From the NCBI GenBank assembly GCA_030645295.1, contig JAUSMG010000126.1:1-34797 (forward strand): a stretch of 34,797 nucleotides of DNA, written 5' to 3'. Source of the stretch: Saprospiraceae bacterium (GTDB lineage Bacteria > Bacteroidota > Bacteroidia > Chitinophagales > Saprospiraceae). Position numbers and translations under genes: made by a program. Shown here in pieces: positions 33,198-34,797 of the stretch. A model generated the notes under the pieces. It ran no database searches, had not been told where the DNA came from, and was given only the letters and a program-made list of their open reading frames with translations. Every line of letters begins with the position of its first letter. Positions within the stretch are counted from its first letter, which is position 1.

Positions 33198-34619
33198 ATG
33201 AGGTCTATACAAATTCTCATTTTGCTGCTTTTGGGCACCTCCTGCCAAGGCATCCTTGACAAAGAACCCATCGCCACCCTCGACGCTGGTTCCTTTTTCC
33301 AAACGGAAGACGATGCCGTACAGGCCTTGAACGCCGCTTACCAGCCACTGCTGTTCAGCAACGAGAACAACAATTTTTACTGGGCTTTTGCAGAGGTTAC
33401 TTCTGATGAGGCCATCACCGGCGGCGACGGTTCGCGCCCGGGCATTGCAGAAATGGATGCATTCACGTTCACACCCCGCACAGAGGAACTGAACGATTTC
33501 TGGAAACTGCAATACACCGGCATTACCCAGTGCAACCTCGTGCTCGACAATGTTCCAAATATTGAGATGAGTGAATCCCGCCGGAACCAAATCATTGGCG
33601 AAGCGTTGTTCCTGCGTTCTTACTTCTATTTTTTGCTGACGCAGGTATTTGGCGATGTGCCTTTGCTTACCCGGGTCGTCCCGCCGGAAGAACTTAAGGT
33701 CGCCAAAACGCCGAAGGCAACCATTTACGCCCAGATCGCGGCGGATTGCGAGCGGGCTGGAACTTTATTGCCCGATCAACATGCCGCAAAGGATCTGGGC
33801 CGGGCCACCAAAGGCGCTGCGTATGCCCTTGCTGCAAAGACCTTTTTGTATGAGAAGAATTGGGAGAATGTGCTGGAGTACGTCGGCAAAGTGAAAGGTT
33901 TGGGTCTCTATTCGCTCATGCCGGATTACGGGGATAATTTCAGGAAAAACACCCAAAACAACGCCGAATCCGTCTGGGAAATACAACACGCCAACCTTGA
34001 ACTCGGTGTCGGAAACTTTCTGAACCAATGGTGGGCATCCAAAAAATATGAAGGATATGGTTTCGCTGAAGTAACGGAAGAATATGTGCTGGCTTTTGAG
34101 CCGGGCGATCCGCGCCGCCAATTCACGGTGGCTTCCAACAACGAGGACTACTTTGGCGTGGTGTACAAAAACTCCTTTTCTTCTACCAAATACAGCGTGC
34201 GCAAATACCTGCAAGCCAAGGACTCTGTGACGCAAAAAGCCGATGGTGATATCAATTACACGGCCATCCGTTTCGCTGAAGTGTTGCTCTGGGAGGCCGA
34301 AGCGCTTACCGCACTAAACCGGGTACAAGAGGCGCAGACACCGCTTGAAGTGGTGCGTGCCCGTGCTCGCGCTCAAGCGGTTGACCCATTGACCGCCTTA
34401 CCGCCTGTGACGGTCTCAGATCAACTAACCATGCGCGATGCGGTGCGCCACGAACGTCGGGTGGAGCTGGGCTTTGAACTACACCGGTATTTTGACCTGG
34501 TTCGCTGGGGACTGGGGAGTGTTTTGCCGGGATTCCAGGTGGGGAAACACGAGGTTTTTCCTTTGCCGCAAACGGAAATTGATTTGAATCCGTTTTTGAT
34601 GCAGAATTCGGGCTATTAG
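33198..34619 (+). CDS. SusD/RagB-family outer-membrane lipoprotein
   Basis: MRSIQILILLLLGTSCQGILDKEPIATLDAGSFFQTEDDAVQALNAAYQPL, RHERRVELGFELHRYFDLVRWG, FPLPQTEIDLNP. The track ORF starts upstream at 33132. Confidence 0.95.
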   Translation: MRSIQILILLLLGTSCQGILDKEPIATLDAGSFFQTEDDAVQALNAAYQPLLFSNENNNFYWAFAEVTSDEAITGGDGSRPGIAEMDAFTFTPRTEELNDFWKLQYTGITQCNLVLDNVPNIEMSESRRNQIIGEALFLRSYFYFLLTQVFGDVPLLTRVVPPEELKVAKTPKATIYAQIAADCERAGTLLPDQHAAKDLGRATKGAAYALAAKTFLYEKNWENVLEYVGKVKGLGLYSLMPDYGDNFRKNTQNNAESVWEIQHANLELGVGNFLNQWWASKKYEGYGFAEVTEEYVLAFEPGDPRRQFTVASNNEDYFGVVYKNSFSSTKYSVRKYLQAKDSVTQKADGDINYTAIRFAEVLLWEAEALTALNRVQEAQTPLEVVRARARAQAVDPLTALPPVTVSDQLTMRDAVRHERRVELGFELHRYFDLVRWGLGSVLPGFQVGKHEVFPLPQTEIDLNPFLMQNSGY

Positions 34620-34635
34620 AATCCGGATTAAACCC

Positions 34636-34797
34636 ATGAAATATTGCCTTTTCTTTCTTTGTTTGGTTTCAAATGTATCTGCCCAAAACCTTGCTCCAAA
34701 TCCGGGATTCGAAAAATTCAAAGGATTTCCAAGGAGTTTTATGCAAAATGCATCAAATTTTAATAGTTGTATAAAAGAATGGACTGTAGCAAATACC
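34636..34797 (+). CDS. Partial secreted/OmpA-associated-type protein (runs off window)
   Basis: MKYCLFFLCLVSNVSAQNLAPNPGFEKFKGFPRSFMQNASNFNSCIKEWTVANT... signal peptide plus NLxPNPGFE motif. Confidence 0.55.
   Translation, partial: MKYCLFFLCLVSNVSAQNLAPNPGFEKFKGFPRSFMQNASNFNSCIKEWTVANT

Noticed and set aside
1-34797. tRNA or rRNA genes
   Set aside because: No tRNA-like or rRNA segments were recognised by eye; tRNAscan-SE/Infernal would be needed to confirm absence.

Overview
This 34.8 kb window comes from a Bacteroidota-type chromosome, probably Saprospiria-like judging by its SusC/SusD pair, LytTR and Reg_prop two-component genes, small lipoprotein and dispersed palindromes. No source organism was verified. 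In order it contains: (1) the edge of a probable ISL3-type transposase; (2) an OmpR/HisKA two-component pair, a vanadium-haloperoxidase/PAP2-like protein, an MpaB/DUF2236 protein, and a LytTR regulator with a propeller sensor kinase; (3) a YceI protein and an outer-membrane protein; (4) a molybdenum-cofactor cluster (moaA, moeA, TauE/SafE permease, moaD, moeB-rhodanese, moaE, moaC-moaB fusion); (5) a glycerate kinase, an APC permease and a GNAT-nitrilase fusion; (6) a mannosylglycerate-type module (MpgP, MpgS, cation/proton antiporter, divergent MGH1-like glycoside hydrolase); (7) an AraC regulator, a truncated HAD phosphatase and a SusC/SusD pair. The gene order is heavily marked by palindromic elements. 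These include a nested ~255-bp hairpin with 83-nt arms, several 26-44 nt inverted repeats between genes, 39-bp tandem repeats, and palindromic repeats inside coding sequence, one of which appears to supply the start codon of the SusC gene. Decayed gene fragments include an inorganic pyrophosphatase N-terminus, a [2Fe-2S] xanthine-dehydrogenase-type subunit C-terminus, and an S23/four-helix-bundle remnant between a sensor kinase and its regulator. The strongest system-level candidate is a mannosylglycerate synthesis and turnover locus next to an antiporter. All functional calls come from reading the sequence and need profile searches to confirm.
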